DNA of 64,000 nt from Cornus controversa (GCA_026545225.1 CM048848.1:24654806-24718805); one strand, 5' to 3'; shown: positions 1-10,570, numbered from the stretch's first letter. The notes: generated by a model not told the origin, from the sequence alone. Numbers and translations are program-made.

Positions 1-307
1 GCTGCAAGAGCTTGATCTTGAATTCGATTGAAACTTTGGTGAAGAACGGCACGTGGATGATGTGCTTTTTGTTCTTCTCCTTCAGGGTTTATGTGCTTTG
101 GAGCTTTGGATTTTGAGTGAAGACTTCTGCAGAGTTTCAGCTTTTTTTTCTGAGAATCTTCTGGTCCTCCTTCTCCCACCTATGGACCTTTATTTATAGG
201 CTCACTGGAGGGGTAGATTTGTAACTTTCTTTTCCTTTAATAATTATCCTATAATTATCTTTTATGATAATTTTGATAATTATCCAATATATATATATAT
301 ATATATA

Positions 308-557
308 TGTAGTAACCCTTATGGACGGGTGTGAGTGGGCGGGTGCGAAGACAGACACTGGGCTGAGCTACCACACTGATAGGGTACAGGGTGCTCAATC
401 CCACATCGCCTGGGTGTGAAAAAGGGGATGTGCTTATATGTAGTATGTTCTCTTCAAATGGTATGAGGCCTTTTGGGGTAAAAACCAAGAGCAAAACCGT
501 GTGGGCTCAGGCCCAAATCGAACAATATCATACCATGTGTTGGAGCGGGGTATTATA
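308..557 (+). repeat. TRIM left LTR
   Basis: This 250-bp terminal repeat is nearly identical to 628-877. It ends TATTATA where the right copy ends TATTACA, consistent with one C-to-T change at the terminal CA. Confidence 0.85.
398..440 (+). promoter_or_regulatory. snRNA-type promoter-like motif pair (USE plus TATA) in TRIM LTR
   Basis: ATCCCACATCG at 398-408 fits the plant U-snRNA upstream sequence element (RTCCCACATCG). TTATATG follows at 434-440 after a 25-base gap. In plant snRNA genes a gap of about this size is typical of Pol III units and a gap about ten bases longer of Pol II units. The right LTR has the same layout with one change (ATTCCACATCG, 718-728). The motif match is seen directly; promoter function is inferred. 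Confidence 0.5.
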
Positions 558-558
558 G

Positions 559-572
559 TTGGTATCAGAGCC
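559..572 (+). other. TRIM primer-binding site (tRNA-iMet type)
   Basis: TTGGTATCAGAGCC starts one base inside the left LTR. TGGTATCAGAGC is the usual plant primer site complementary to the 3' end of initiator methionine tRNA. Confidence 0.85.
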
Positions 573-613
573 TGAACCCAACCGGAAGTGTGCCGACGAG
601 AACGTCGAGCCTC

Positions 614-627
614 GTAGGGGGGTGGAT
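614..627 (+). other. TRIM polypurine tract
   Basis: GTAGGGGGGTGGAT lies directly before the right LTR. Its purine-rich composition and position fit the plus-strand priming tract. Confidence 0.65.
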
Positions 628-877
628 TGTAGTAACCCTTATGGACGGGTGTGAGTGGGCGGGTGCAAAGACAGACACTGGGCTGAGCTACCACACTGAC
701 AGGGTACAGGGTGCTCAATTCCACATCGCCTGGGTGTGGAAAAGGGGATGTGCTTATATGTAGTATGTTCTCTTCAAATGGTATGAGGCCTTTTGGGGTA
801 AAAACCAAGAGCAAAATCGTGCGGGCTCAGGCCCAAAGCGGACAATATCATACCATGTGTTGGAGCGGAATATTACA
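628..877 (+). repeat. TRIM right LTR
   Basis: A 250-bp copy of the left TRIM LTR, ending TATTACA immediately before the (TA)n sequence that continues the host LTR. Confidence 0.85.
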
Positions 878-1085
878 TATATATATATATATAATTATCC
901 ATTAGACCCATTTTCAATTGGACTTTGACTTCTTAGACAATTTAGACCAACCCATAACTCATTTATTTGTGGTGGGTCTGGGCTTCAAATTATCTGACTC
1001 ATTGGGCCACATTTCAAAGTGGGCTAAACTAAAAATAAACCCAAATTGTATTTTGGGTTCATCATGTAATTTTTTAATGTCTACA

Positions 1086-1100
1086 AATTGCCCCCACTTT
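1086..1100 (-). other. Element A polypurine tract
   Basis: On the minus strand AAAGTGGGGGCAATT abuts the LTR start TGTAGACA. This fixes the element's orientation and the inner edge of its 3' LTR. Confidence 0.75.
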
Positions 1101-2106
1101 AAGTCTCGCGCCATGTTGAGTTTATCACGTATTTCAAGCGGGACTTGAAGTATTTAGATTTCGCTTTTTTTTTTGGTGCAAAAATTCAACTGCAAAAAGG
1201 ATGTCTTCTTTGTCAAGTTGAATCAAAGACTTGAGGATCCTATTGCCAATAGGATTTTTTTTCTGGTCCAAGTGGAATTGAAGACTTGAGAATCCTATTG
1301 CAAATAGAATTTTTTTCCTTATCCAATTTCAAATAGGATTTGCTGTTTTCCATGTTCAAACAGAATTGGAGTCTTGAAAATCCTATGTCAAATAGGATTA
1401 ACTCACCACTATATATATGTAGCCTACACTCAGACTCTTCATATCAGAGAATAATTAAGAGAAATTTCATCAACTATAGCAACTGTAAGTTCTGCTTTAT
1501 TTCTTTTTTTTACATTTTTTTTCTTCTCTTTTTTTTTTTTTAACTGCTGCCAGTCTCTCTTTTTTTTTTTTTTTAATTGCCGTCAGTCTCTCTTTTTTTT
1601 TTTTAACTCTCTCTCTTTCTTCCTTCTCTTCACGCCACTTTTTTTTCCTTTCCTTTTCTCTTTTTTTTTTCTTTTTTCTTTTCTTTTTCTTCTCCTCTTC
1701 CGGTGCCTTTTTTTTTTTTTCTTTCTTTTCTTCTTCTCTTCTTTCTCCATCTCACGAGAAGACATTATAGCACCACACCATTTCTGCTGTACAATTTTTT
1801 TGTATTATAAACCCTTGGAATATAATATAACAAACACCTGAACTTTGAAAAGCACATTTTTTTTAACAACTTTGCCTTCCATGATCACTATTAACCAACT
1901 CTTTTTTTTAGATCAGTTTCTACTTGTGGGCTCCGCTCAAGTTTTGTATTGTCTCTGGAATATCATACAGATCTATCGAACTCATTGAGGAAGATAACTT
2001 TATGTAAGTCACTCAACTTTTCTTGGCAAGTTTCAAAATTTTTTTTCAATTCTTGCAGGTCAAATCGTCTTTCTTAGAATATGGAGTTCCAGACGCCATT
2101 CATTAG
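1101..2106 (-). other. Element A 3' untranslated region, with long pyrimidine-rich tract
   Basis: No convincing coding sequence. 1490-1760 is nearly pure T and C on the plus strand, so purine-rich in the element's sense, and produces only low-complexity Lys/Arg-rich reading frames. 1170-1400 holds imperfect repeats of a phrase around AATCCTATTGCAAATAGGATT. Confidence 0.5.
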
Positions 2107-2760
2107 TCCATTCGGGGTCCCTTAGTGAACTTCGGTGTCACTTTTTTTTTTGTCCCTTCGGGGTCCCTTAGTGCACTTCGGTGTCACTCTTTCGTCCCTT
2201 CGGGGTCCCTTAGTGCACTTCGGTGTCACTCTTATTGTCCCTTCGGGGTCCCTTAATGTACTTTGGTGTCACTCTTACTGTCCCTTTGGGGTTCCTTAGT
2301 GCACTTCGGTGTCACTCTTTCGTCCCTTCGGGGTCCCTTAGTGCACTTCGGTGTCACTCCTATTGTCCCTTCGGGGTCCCTTAGTGCACTTCGGTGTCAC
2401 TCTTTCGTCCCTTCGGGGTCCCTTAGTACATTTCGGTGTCACTCTTATTGTCCCTTCGGGGTCCCTTAGTGCACTTTGGTGTCACTCTTTCGTCCCTTCG
2501 GGGTCCCTTAGTGCACTTCGGTGTCACTCTTTCGTCCCTTCGGGGTCCCTTAGTGCACTTCGGTGTCACTCTTATTGTCCCTTCGGGGTCCCTTAATGTA
2601 CTTTGGTGTCACTCTTACTGTCCCTTCAGGGTTCCTTAGTGCACTTCGGTGTCACTCTTTCGTCCCTTCGGGGTCCCTTAGTGCACTTTGGTGTCACTCT
2701 TATTGTCCCTTCGAGGTCCCTTAGTGCACTTTGGTGTCACTCTTTCGTCCCTTCGGGGTC
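2107..2760. repeat. Minisatellite 1 in element A, 42-43 bp unit
   Basis: About 15 head-to-tail copies of a 42-43 bp unit built around TTCGGGGTCCCTTAGTGCAC and CTTCGGTGTCACTCTT. Some units are nearly identical and others carry shared variants (for example ATT in place of TC at the joint), giving a higher-order pattern. Frames running through it are repeat artefacts. Confidence 0.9.
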
Positions 2761-2860
2761 AGGCCAAGTCACCACGATGCAGCAGACATCCGTCAATATC
2801 TTGGTGGCAGGTCAGGTCACCCAACTCTTCTCTTGCAAACTTCAATTTTTTTTTTTTTTG

Positions 2861-3176
2861 TAAAGATAGTTTATACTCATATCAAGGAGTGATTATTTTT
2901 TTTTCATGTAGACAGTTTATACTCATGTCATGAGTGTTTTTTTTTTTTGGTAGATAGTTTATACTCGTATCAATGAGTGTTTTTTTTTTGGTAGACAGTT
3001 TATACTCGTGTCAAGGAGTCATCTTTTTTTTTTTGGTAAACAGTTTATACTCGTGTCAAGGAGTGTCATATTTTTTTTTTTTGGTAAACAGTTTATACTC
3101 GTGTCAAGGAGTGTCATATATATATTTTTTGGTAAACAGTTTATACTTGTGTCAAGGAGTGTCATCGACAGTTTAG
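2861..3176. repeat. Minisatellite 2 in element A, about 43-54 bp unit with T-runs
   Basis: Seven to eight copies of a unit containing CAGTTTATACTCGTGTCAAG and GAGTGTCAT, separated by T-runs of varying length, which explains the variable unit size. It is unrelated in sequence to the first array, from which it is separated by about 100 bp. Confidence 0.85.
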
Positions 3177-3206
3177 GCTCGTATCGGAGAGTACTTTTAG
3201 CTTTAA

Positions 3207-3533
3207 TTAGTCTTTAGCTTTGCAAAACTCAGGAGACAATCCAAGTTTGTGTTGAAAGGTGTGAATCAGCTCGGCGTCAATTTGAAAATTTTCTTCTTGT
3301 TTTATTTCTTCATTATACTCTTCTCGTACTTGAGAAGAAACATCGTCTTCGAACTCGTCTCCCCACCTAGAAGGAAGAGGTATTTCATTCGTCGTGGTCC
3401 ATGCAGGAGGATTGAACCTCACCCAATATGCTTTTATTCTGCTACTAGATTCGATCCAGACAGCATCTTCGGGCTTTGAACCCCACACTTTTTCTTTTTC
3501 TAGTCTTTTAATTTTTTGACCCTCTCGTTCCAT
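3207..3533 (-). pseudogene. Element A: C-terminal gag-polyprotein piece, function unrecognised
   Basis: A 108-codon open frame downstream of gag in element A. It is rich in charged residues (an EREGQKIKRLEKEK-type opening and an acidic EEYNEEIKQEE stretch) and shows no protease, RT or integrase motif. It lies 60 bp past the end of the gag frame, so it may be a broken extension of the same polyprotein. I do not recognise the family. Confidence 0.35.
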
Positions 3534-3593
3534 CTGGGATTGTAAACGATTTTGTTCTTGTTCCTCGCTTTCTTCTTCGAGACCTTCGTTTCG

Positions 3594-4732
3594 CTAATTG
3601 TTAGAGACAGTTTGAGAAAGTGACTGTTGAGACATCACTCGTGTATTTTTAGGCCATGATTCTTGCGAGATCTTTTTATAATCATTCCCTTCTTGAGCAT
3701 TCTTTTTTGGCCTCCAAGCAAGCACAGTATTTTGAACTCTCCTACTTGAAGTTGTTTGAGTGAAATTTGACAGATTATTCTGATACCGCATCTTCAACAC
3801 AAATCCTCGAGATTTGTCATTTTGGTTATGCTTTTGTTTTTCTTGTTTCCTTCTTGGGACTTCTTTCTTATTTTTGGATTTGATAAAATGTGTAGGCCTT
3901 TTTAAAAGACAGGCGTGAATCTTACCCCCATGCCAAAGATATTTCATGTAAAAGAGCTGAGAATGAGTCTTGTATGGAAGATTTGCCCCCTGTCTGTTTA
4001 GTCTTCTATCAAGGTTTTCTTGACATAATGTCTTATTTAATCGAGAATTATCAGATGAAGTCACGGAAGGAACACGATGTATTTTTTGATATAGGTCGTT
4101 AGAGACGATACTTGTAACATAAGATGTATTTATTTCATCGTCCGAGTTAGGAAGTATTTCGTCTTCCTCTTCCTCTTCAGACTCAACCTCTTCATCTTTA
4201 AGATAGTTGTCAGACAGATTGGGAAAGGCAAAAGCCTTTGCACCACGACTTGTTATGCTGAGTTCCATATCATAGGCACGAGTAACCAATTCTTCAAATG
4301 TATGAGGCTTGATTCCTTGTAGAATGTAAAGAAGCTCCCAGTGCATGCCTTGCATACACATTTCGACTACTGATACTTCAGAAAGACAGTCTTTGCAATC
4401 AAGACTTAGAGCTCGCCAACGGTTGATATAGTCGACCACAAGCTCGTCCTTAATTTGTTTCGTGCTAGTGAGTTCTAGCATGCTTACTATTCTACGAGTA
4501 CTGTAGAAGCGGTTAAGAAACTCTCGCTCCATCTGCTCCCAACAGTCAATACTTCTAGCTTTGAGGTCCGTGTACTAATCAAATGCATTCCCTTTGAGGG
4601 AACGAACAAATTGCTTGACCAAGAGATCCTCTTCGGTGCTAGTGTTATTGCAGGTCTCCACAAAGTGTGCAACATGTTGTTTGGGATTGCTCTTCCATCA
4701 AATTGTTGGAACTTTGGCGGTTGATATCCCAC
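3594..4732 (-). pseudogene. Element A: retrotransposon gag core domain, frameshifted
   Basis: Read on the minus strand this matches the gag core common in plant Ty3/gypsy elements: a VETCNN-like opening, the RSLKGNAFD-W-YTDL region, then MEREFLNRFYSTRR and a helix-rich tail with ELVTRAYDMEL. The tryptophan expected after NAFD is a TAG, and a frame change near 4530 joins the two halves. The last 312 codons (3594-4532) are open and continue into an acidic stretch (VESEEEEEDE) and a basic C-terminal part. I see no CCHC zinc knuckle. Gag would form the particle that packages element RNA. No pol follows, so the element is non-autonomous. Confidence 0.7.
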
Positions 4733-4866
4733 TAGCGTCTTTCAGCTGTCAATTCTTTCGGTGTAGGGTTTTGAGTACACAAGAGTGCTTTGAGGGGCGC
4801 CGCCATACTGTGCTCAGATTGTGTTCGTTATTATATCTTGCAATTGTTGGACAGATAACAAAGCGA

Positions 4867-5562
4867 CTAGCGAAGTAGGGTTAGTTTCGTCAGCCATATG
4901 TCTTGACGCAGATGTGTGATGACGCTATTTGATTGGGCACCTTGAAGAGAGGAATTTGAAGTATTCGCAGGCAAATGTGTTGACTTGTCAGGATTTTGGA
5001 TTTCAAGCTTCTTCATTAGCGCGGTGATCTGCAAGTCCTTCTCTTCGATAGTCTTTGTGAGGTTTTCGATTGCGTGCGCCATGACTGCCAGTTGGTCTTC
5101 TACTGAGGTTGTTCCAGTCATCATAGTTGCGACAACATTCGAATAGGAAAGACCTTGAGGGCCAACATTCTTTGAAGGGATTGATTGTTCTGAAATCTCG
5201 AGTAACGACTCTGAAAGCGAACCGACACTAGAGTTGGTGTCAGAGACGGAGTGGGGTGAATGTGGTGGCACCAACTTTTCTGAAACTACGCCAGAGTTCT
5301 TTGCCCCCTGAGGACTAATGGTGTTAACATGTTTAGTTTTCACATCCATTGGTTTAGCAGGATTCACCAAATCTTGCTGATTCTTGAGCGAAGCAATTAT
5401 TTTGGTCTTGCTACGCGTCATTGGACCTACTGAGGTGCTGCTAGCACTTGACAGGTTTCTGGTACTTTTGCCACTACTTGCGGCAGTTTTGATGTTGGTC
5501 ACTGTAGCAGTGGTGTCTTTTGTAGTTTTCTTGTTTGTAGCTGGAACCTTGGAAGGAGCCAT
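4867..5562 (-). pseudogene. Element A: N-terminal gag region
   Basis: A 231-codon open frame starting at the ATG at 5562, shortly inside the 5' LTR as gag should be. It is Ser/Thr/Lys-rich with an MTRSKTKI motif typical of plant gypsy gag leaders, and ends in a helical EDQLAVMAHAIENLTKTI segment that commonly precedes the gag core. An earlier non-ATG start at 5655 would put the LTR edge in the protein and was not chosen. It is separated from the core domain by stops around 4733-4866. Confidence 0.6.
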
Positions 5563-5628
5563 AGATTCTGACGAATGGAGTTTGGGAGATATGATGTAGG
5601 AGACGAAGCTGAGAGGCAGAGATTGTCC

Positions 5629-5643
5629 CACTGGGCGTGCCAG
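5629..5643 (-). other. Element A probable primer-binding site
   Basis: Just inside the 5' LTR the minus strand reads CTGGCACGCCCAGTG. The position fits a primer-binding site, but I cannot assign it to a tRNA with confidence. Confidence 0.35.
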
Positions 5644-5648
5644 AAATT

Positions 5649-6092
5649 TGTACACACAAATTTCGTGTCCAAAATTCTAGGAACGAAAATTAGTGACAAA
5701 TAAACAATTTTTATTGATTCAAGAAAAAAAGGGGTACAATCCTCTATAAATCTTTATAAAGGAAAGATAATTTCTTTGATTCGATCTCCTTGGTGATCCG
5801 GCTTCAAGGGCTGCAAGAGCTTGATCTTGAATTTGATTGAAACTTTGGTGAAGAACGGCACGTGGATGATGTGCTTGTTGTTCTTCTCCTTTAGGGTTTA
5901 TGTGTTTTGGAGCTTTGGATTTTGAGTGAAGACTTCTGCAGAGTTTCAGCTTTTTTTTTTCTGAGAATCTTCTGGTCCTCCTTCTCCCACCTCTGGACCT
6001 TTATTTATAGGCTCACCAGAGGGATAGATTTGTAACTTTCTTTTCCTTTAATAATTATCCTATAATTATCTTTTATGATAATTTTGATAATT

Positions 6093-6134
<42 letters not shown>

Positions 6135-6322
6135 TCCATTAGACCCATTTTCAAGTGGGCTTTGACTTCTTAGACAATTTAGACCAACCCATAACTCATT
6201 TATTTGTGGTGGGTCTAGGCTTCAAATTATCTGACTCATTGGGCCACATTTCAAAGTGGGCTAAACTGAAAATAAACCCAAATTGTATTTTGGGTTTATC
6301 ATGTAATTTTTTAATGTCTACA
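5649..6322 (-). repeat. Element A: 5' LTR (right copy), about 674 bp
   Basis: On the minus strand it starts TGTAGACATT at 6322 and appears to end in TGTGTACA at 5649. From 5811 it is near-identical to the left copy once the TRIM is set aside. It contains a (TA)n run at 6097-6129, the site where the other copy took the TRIM. The base composition and TTTATTTATAGGCTCA near 6000 would suit a promoter region, but no start site is visible. Confidence 0.8.
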
Positions 6323-6464
6323 ATCAGTATTTCGCTGGACCACACCATGTAGGAGGACAAGCTGCTGCAATATTGCACTTGAATCATTTCCAGTGTAGAT
6401 ATATCTCCTAAACCACTAGGGATCTCCTTGAGTTGTTGATAGCGATCCAACACCAACCACTGAA
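6323..6464 (-). pseudogene. NB-LRR disease-resistance gene fragment (C-terminal leucine-rich repeats)
   Basis: The minus strand encodes WLVLDRYQQLKEIPSGLGDI followed by STLEMIQVQYC. This is the closing leucine-rich-repeat pattern of plant CC-NB-LRR proteins of the RPP13/Rx/late-blight type, where the phrases LKEIPSGLGDI and LEMI-V--C recur. Only about 46 codons remain: element A interrupts the downstream side at 6322 and a long LTR begins at 6465 on the upstream side. The complete family is typically 800-1300 residues, so this is a remnant. It is on the same strand as the gene fragments at 22769-35020. Confidence 0.65.
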
Positions 6465-7137
6465 TGTAATACCCCAAAAATTTGGACGGCAATTATTTTA
6501 AAATTTTGAATTGCTTTATATTATTTTATTGATTCATGTGAAATGCATTGCCTCTATTTTTATTATTTTATGTGAGTTATTTTTTCTTCATAGGCATTTT
6601 ATCATTTCATGTGAATTGATAAGTTTGATTTTGTTTATCATTTTATGTGAATTGTTTTTGTCTTTATAGCTTCCAATTATTTCATGTGAAATTCTCTGCT
6701 TTTATTTTTTATCATTTTATGTGAATTGTTTATTGATCATGTATTGTCTGATTTAAATTTTTAAATGCTTTGGATTGGGCTATGGAGGAATCTGGGCTGG
6801 AATGGTTGGGCTAAGATTATACTTAAGTTGATGGGCCAGAGTTATGGTTATATTATCATAATTCTTTTATTTATTTATTACTTTTTTTAGTTTATTTAGT
6901 TTTTAGAAAAACAATAATAGAATAAAAATAATTAGGACAAAAGAAAATAAGAGATTAGGGTTTCTGCCGTTTACTTTATGCACAGAAACCAAGAGAGTAA
7001 ACAAAGAAAGAAGAGAGTACGTGAAGGAGCGACCGGGGGAATGAGTCTTGAATCGTTAAAGAGACAAGTTCGAACTCTTCTCTTCCCCTTTGAATCTAGC
7101 TATATACATATATATTATTTGTATATACATGTTCCTG

Positions 7138-7138
<1 letters not shown>

Positions 7139-7173
<35 letters not shown>

Positions 7174-7321
7174 TGTATAGACATGTTGCTAGAAATTTGT
7201 ATTCATTTAATTATGAAATTAAATGATTTTGCATGCTAAGAATAATTCTGTGAATTAAACATGAAGATTTTGGTACTGTTTTAGGGTATTTTTGCATATG
7301 TATATATGACTGTATTGGCGG

Positions 7322-7362
<41 letters not shown>
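7139..7362. repeat. Two (TA)n microsatellites in the Tekay-like LTR
   Basis: Alternating TA runs at about 7139-7170 and 7326-7362, separated by unique sequence. Confidence 0.9.
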
Positions 7363-7363
<1 letters not shown>

Positions 7364-8924
7364 CCGAACATGAAATTTGGGTCTATTATGTTTATCATTT
7401 TTGAGAGTTTTTGTTCCGGTCAATAGGTGGATCTTGCTTCCTAGAACAATCCTTAAAAATTTGGTTGGGAACTGTTGGGTAGATTGACGGGAATCTGACT
7501 TTGAAATTTTAGATTTTCGAAACTTGAAATTGGGCGTTTTTGATTTAGGCCACGAGAGGGCGTGAATTTGGTACCAATGCATAGCTTAGATCGAGACGAG
7601 TTCAATGGTATATTCATAAGTGCGATTTGATGCCCGGAAGTGACCGGAAAATGGACAGAAAGTTCATCCATCATAGTTGAACGTGGATGCTTCAGGTGAG
7701 GGAAGAAAAAAAGAAAAAAAAAGAAAGAAAAAGGCTGCCCCCATTCACACCACCGGCGCGTGGGGGCATGTGCTGCCGGAGCTCGCACCGGTCGGCTCCA
7801 AGGATGGCGGCAACGGCCCCCACTCGGGGCTCACCTCTGGGCCCACTTTGGGCCTAGTCCACGGTATTTTTAAAATTGTTTTTTTATTTAGAAAAATAAG
7901 AAAAATACTTTTAAAATTGTTTTTAAATACCAAAAAATTCGAAAAACATTTGGGTAATCTTTTAGGGACAGAATACATTTAGGTTTTAAATTTCAAGTGA
8001 AAATGAGCTTCTCTCATCGTTAAATTGATTTTTAAAGTGTCTAAAAATTGAGTTTTCACCTTCTTTAATTTTAGAAAATACTTAAAAAGTTCTAAAAATT
8101 CTCAGATTTTTACTGTAACTTTTTGAAGATTAAATTCCTTTGGGTGTAAATTTTCATGTTGAAATAATCTCCTCTTGTAGTTCAATTGATTTTTAAAGTG
8201 TTCAAAAGTTGGGTTTTTCATCTTCTTTTATTTTAGAAAATACTTTTATAATTTCAAAAATTCTCAAATTTTTACTACAACTTCCTGGATGTTAAATGAA
8301 CTTGGATTTAAATTTTCATCTTAAAATGAGCTTCTCTTGGGGTTCAATTAATTTTTTTAAAGTGTTTAAAGGTTGGGTTTTCACCTTATTTTATTTTTAG
8401 AAAATATTTTAAAATTCCAAAAAATTCTAAAAAAAATTCAGGTAACTTTATAGGATTAAAATGCACATGATTTTTAAATTTTGAGTGAAAAGGAGTTTCC
8501 CTTGAGGTTATATCGGTTGTATAAGTATGTCTCTGACTATGCTTTATTTGTCTCTTATTAGAAAATATTTCTTTTAAAATTTTGAGAATATTAGAAAATT
8601 TTCAGAATGTTTAAACACGATTTTAGGAATAGAATATGTCTGAGAAATTAAATTCGAGTTAGGTTTTGACTCCCTTGAAGGTTTAGGTAAATGGAAGGTT
8701 TGATTGAGTGTTTGCTTCTAAAGTGGATATTTGTGTTATTTGATTTACTTGAATGTATTTTCCTTTGAAGATAAATGCCCATGAAATACTTTATTATCGT
8801 TTACTTGTGAACAAGTTGTCTTAAGATGATGATTGCATACCGGATAATTTAAATCACTTTATATGTGCAAATTAAAAATTAAGATGCACCTTGTTTTTAT
8901 TTTATACAATATATTTGGCATGTC

Positions 8925-9174
8925 AAGATCTCCCATACCTAATAAGGTATCTATATATTATATTTTGCATGTTAGGATTACCAAGCGTGTCAGGATCGCC
9001 CATACCTAATAAGGTATCTATACATTATATTTGACATGTCAGGATTGCCAGGCGTGTCGTCCATACCTAATAAGGTATCTATACAATATATTTGGCATGT
9101 CAGGATTTTCAGGCATGTTAGGATTGCAAATACCTAATAAGGTATTTATACATTATATTTGGTATGTCAGGATT
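8925..9174. repeat. Tandem repeat, about 70-bp unit, in the Tekay-like LTR
   Basis: At least four imperfect copies of a unit containing CCATACCTAATAAGGTATCT, then ATATTTGGCATGTCAGGATT and a shorter CAGGCGTGTCAGGAT phrase. A decayed relative recurs beyond element B at about 22125-22190. CCTAATAAGG is nearly self-complementary, so each unit could fold back. Element B integrated inside this array, at one of its GGATT sites. Confidence 0.8.
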
Positions 9175-10570
9175 TGATATGGCTAAACTTGAATTATATT
9201 GTAAGCTTATTTTGCCCCTTTATCAAAATATAATTTAACCACTTGCAAGAGCACGAATCTTTGTAGATACGGTTCTATATAGAGGGTATCGATCCCACGA
9301 GGACTAGTTGTAAATTGTCTTAAAGAAAGATTAATTCTACTTTAATTCTAAAAACAAGGTTTCGATTTTTGTTTATAAAACTATTGCATGAATGTAAAAA
9401 CAATAAATTTAAAGAGTTAAAAGTTGGGAGAGAGAGCTAGGGGTGGTTTCCACCACTAGCCATTCACATGTTCATAAGTGTAGCAAGCTTGGGATTCATA
9501 AATTAAATGTCTAACAGTGTCATTAGGCTTGTGACCTCAATGACATATCAAAGGATTAATGTGTGTGCAAACCTATCATAATCCATCTTCAACAAGCATA
9601 GTTCTTCAACCTAACTAATTACCCTACTCTCTAAGTGAACCTAAATGCATCCAAACTACCTTATCTTGGCATGGTTTATACAAGCAAACACAACACATTC
9701 ATTTAAATACCATTACCTAGCCATCATTTGCCCTTCTTGTGGAAGAAGCAAATGTTGTGCATTCACAAGATAGATTTTACTCTAAGACAAGAATAAAACC
9801 AACATCAAATGAATATATATAAGAGATGTATAAGTGTACATCGTCACTAGACTAAATAATCAACATTTAAATACAAATCCCAAAATGCTATAAAAATGAA
9901 CAAGTTTACATGGCTAGGGGTATCAACCACACCCTAGTAGAGAAGTTAGTTGGTCATGGCAGCCTTGCACTCTTCCATTGATGGAGAAAATGAAGCTTCA
10001 AGGTCTGGTTCAGCTCATTCTTCTCCTCTCCCGAATGTCTCTCCTTGTGTATGTCTGATCTGTATGAGATATATGAGAGAATGGCCTCTTTGTGTGCTTT
10101 ATGGCCTCCTTTTCAACCTTGGGGCCTACCATAAATATATATATCAACTATATCAAGAATGTCTCCAAATATCTTGTTCAAGTCAGACAATCCCTCTAAG
10201 TTGTGCAAAAAGGGGGATTTTGTTGCAAGTAGGAAGAGCAGGTGAGCAAGTGGGCAAGTGGGTCTGCAGAATCTCAATTAATCGAAATTGGAATCTCAAT
10301 TGATCGAGATTTCGATCAATCAAAATCAAGTCTCGATCAATCGAGATCTCGATTGATCGAGATCAACATCTCGATTGATCGAGATGCCTTAGCTTTAATT
10401 ATGAATTTTGCTCTTCAACTGCAAATGGCCTCAAACCTTGCTCCTTTTACTACAAAACCTGCAATATATCAAAAATACAAAAATACCATAAACGTATCTC
10501 GGTAAACATAAAAATGGGACTAACATATGCAATAAAGAGGGTTCAAATGCATAGTATTGAGCACTTATCA
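9175..10570 (-). repeat. Element B 3' LTR (left copy)
   Basis: On the minus strand it starts TGATAAGTGC at 10570 and ends in ATCA at 9175. It contains the palindrome cluster at 10270-10387. It matches 20583-21979 closely, suggesting a fairly recent insertion. Confidence 0.9.
10270..10387. repeat. Palindrome cluster P1 in element B left LTR
   Basis: Consecutive copies of ATCTCGATTGATCGAGAT and its reverse form ATCTCGATCAATCGAGAT, with TTCGATCAATCGAAA variants. The arms ATCTCGAT and ATCGAGAT are complementary around a 2-base centre. Confidence 0.85.

Larger units (their letters stand above)
308..877 (+). mobile_element. TRIM (terminal-repeat retrotransposon in miniature), complete
   Basis: Two 250-bp direct repeats (308-557 and 628-877) begin TGTAGTAACCC and end TATTATA or TATTACA. 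The 70 bp between them contain a primer-binding site (TTGGTATCAGAGCC, for initiator tRNA-Met) just inside the left repeat and a G-rich polypurine stretch just before the right repeat. There is no room for protein coding, so the element must move with enzymes supplied in trans. The repeats differ at roughly a dozen positions by eye. The insertion lies in a (TA)n run inside element A's LTR, so a target duplication cannot be picked out. It is not Cassandra: I see no 5S-like sequence. Confidence 0.9.
1..1085 (-). repeat. Element A: 3' LTR (left copy, truncated by window start), carrying a TRIM insertion
   Basis: The first bases match the sequence from about 5811 onward, and the match resumes at 893-1085 against about 6130-6322, so this is the left LTR of element A. 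The right copy is 5649-6322. About 160 bases of this copy lie left of the window. The LTR's inner edge reads TGTAGACA on the minus strand, the start of a TG...CA LTR. The match is broken only at 308-877, where a TRIM sits in the TA-rich stretch. Because gag reads on the minus strand, this is the 3' LTR. Confidence 0.85.
6465..9174 (+). repeat. Long Tekay/Del-like gypsy LTR, left part
   Basis: Starts TGTAATACCCCAAAAATTT, a characteristic opening of long LTRs of plant chromovirus (Tekay/Del) elements. It carries a GC-richer patch at 7735-7860 and AT-rich repeats elsewhere. It is interrupted at 9174 by element B with a GGATT duplication and resumes at 21980. Both parts together give about 3.5 kb, plausible for a Tekay LTR. 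No internal coding region is adjacent, so it is probably a solo or recombined LTR. Open frames at 7211-7982 lie in low-complexity or GC-rich LTR sequence and match nothing I know. Confidence 0.55.

Noticed and set aside
559-572. TGGTATCAGAGC as part of a tRNA gene
   Set aside because: No cloverleaf surrounds it; its position next to the LTR identifies a primer-binding site.
434-905. Open frames on both strands in the TRIM
   Set aside because: They are duplicated with the LTRs and have no family match; TRIMs are non-coding.
1583-1765. Lys/Arg-rich minus-strand frame
   Set aside because: Product of the polypyrimidine tract.
2263-2863. Overlapping open frames through minisatellite 1
   Set aside because: Three staggered frames repeat the same short peptide because the unit length is near a multiple of three; no gene context.
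7453-7982. Frames in the GC-rich patch of the Tekay-like LTR
   Set aside because: Inside an LTR, low complexity at one end, no recognised domain on either strand.
10242-10505. Open frame with repeated SIDRD/DQSK residues in element B's LTR (also 14308-14577 and 21612-21914)
   Set aside because: It is the translation of the palindrome repeats; the frame shifts between copies and has no conserved start.
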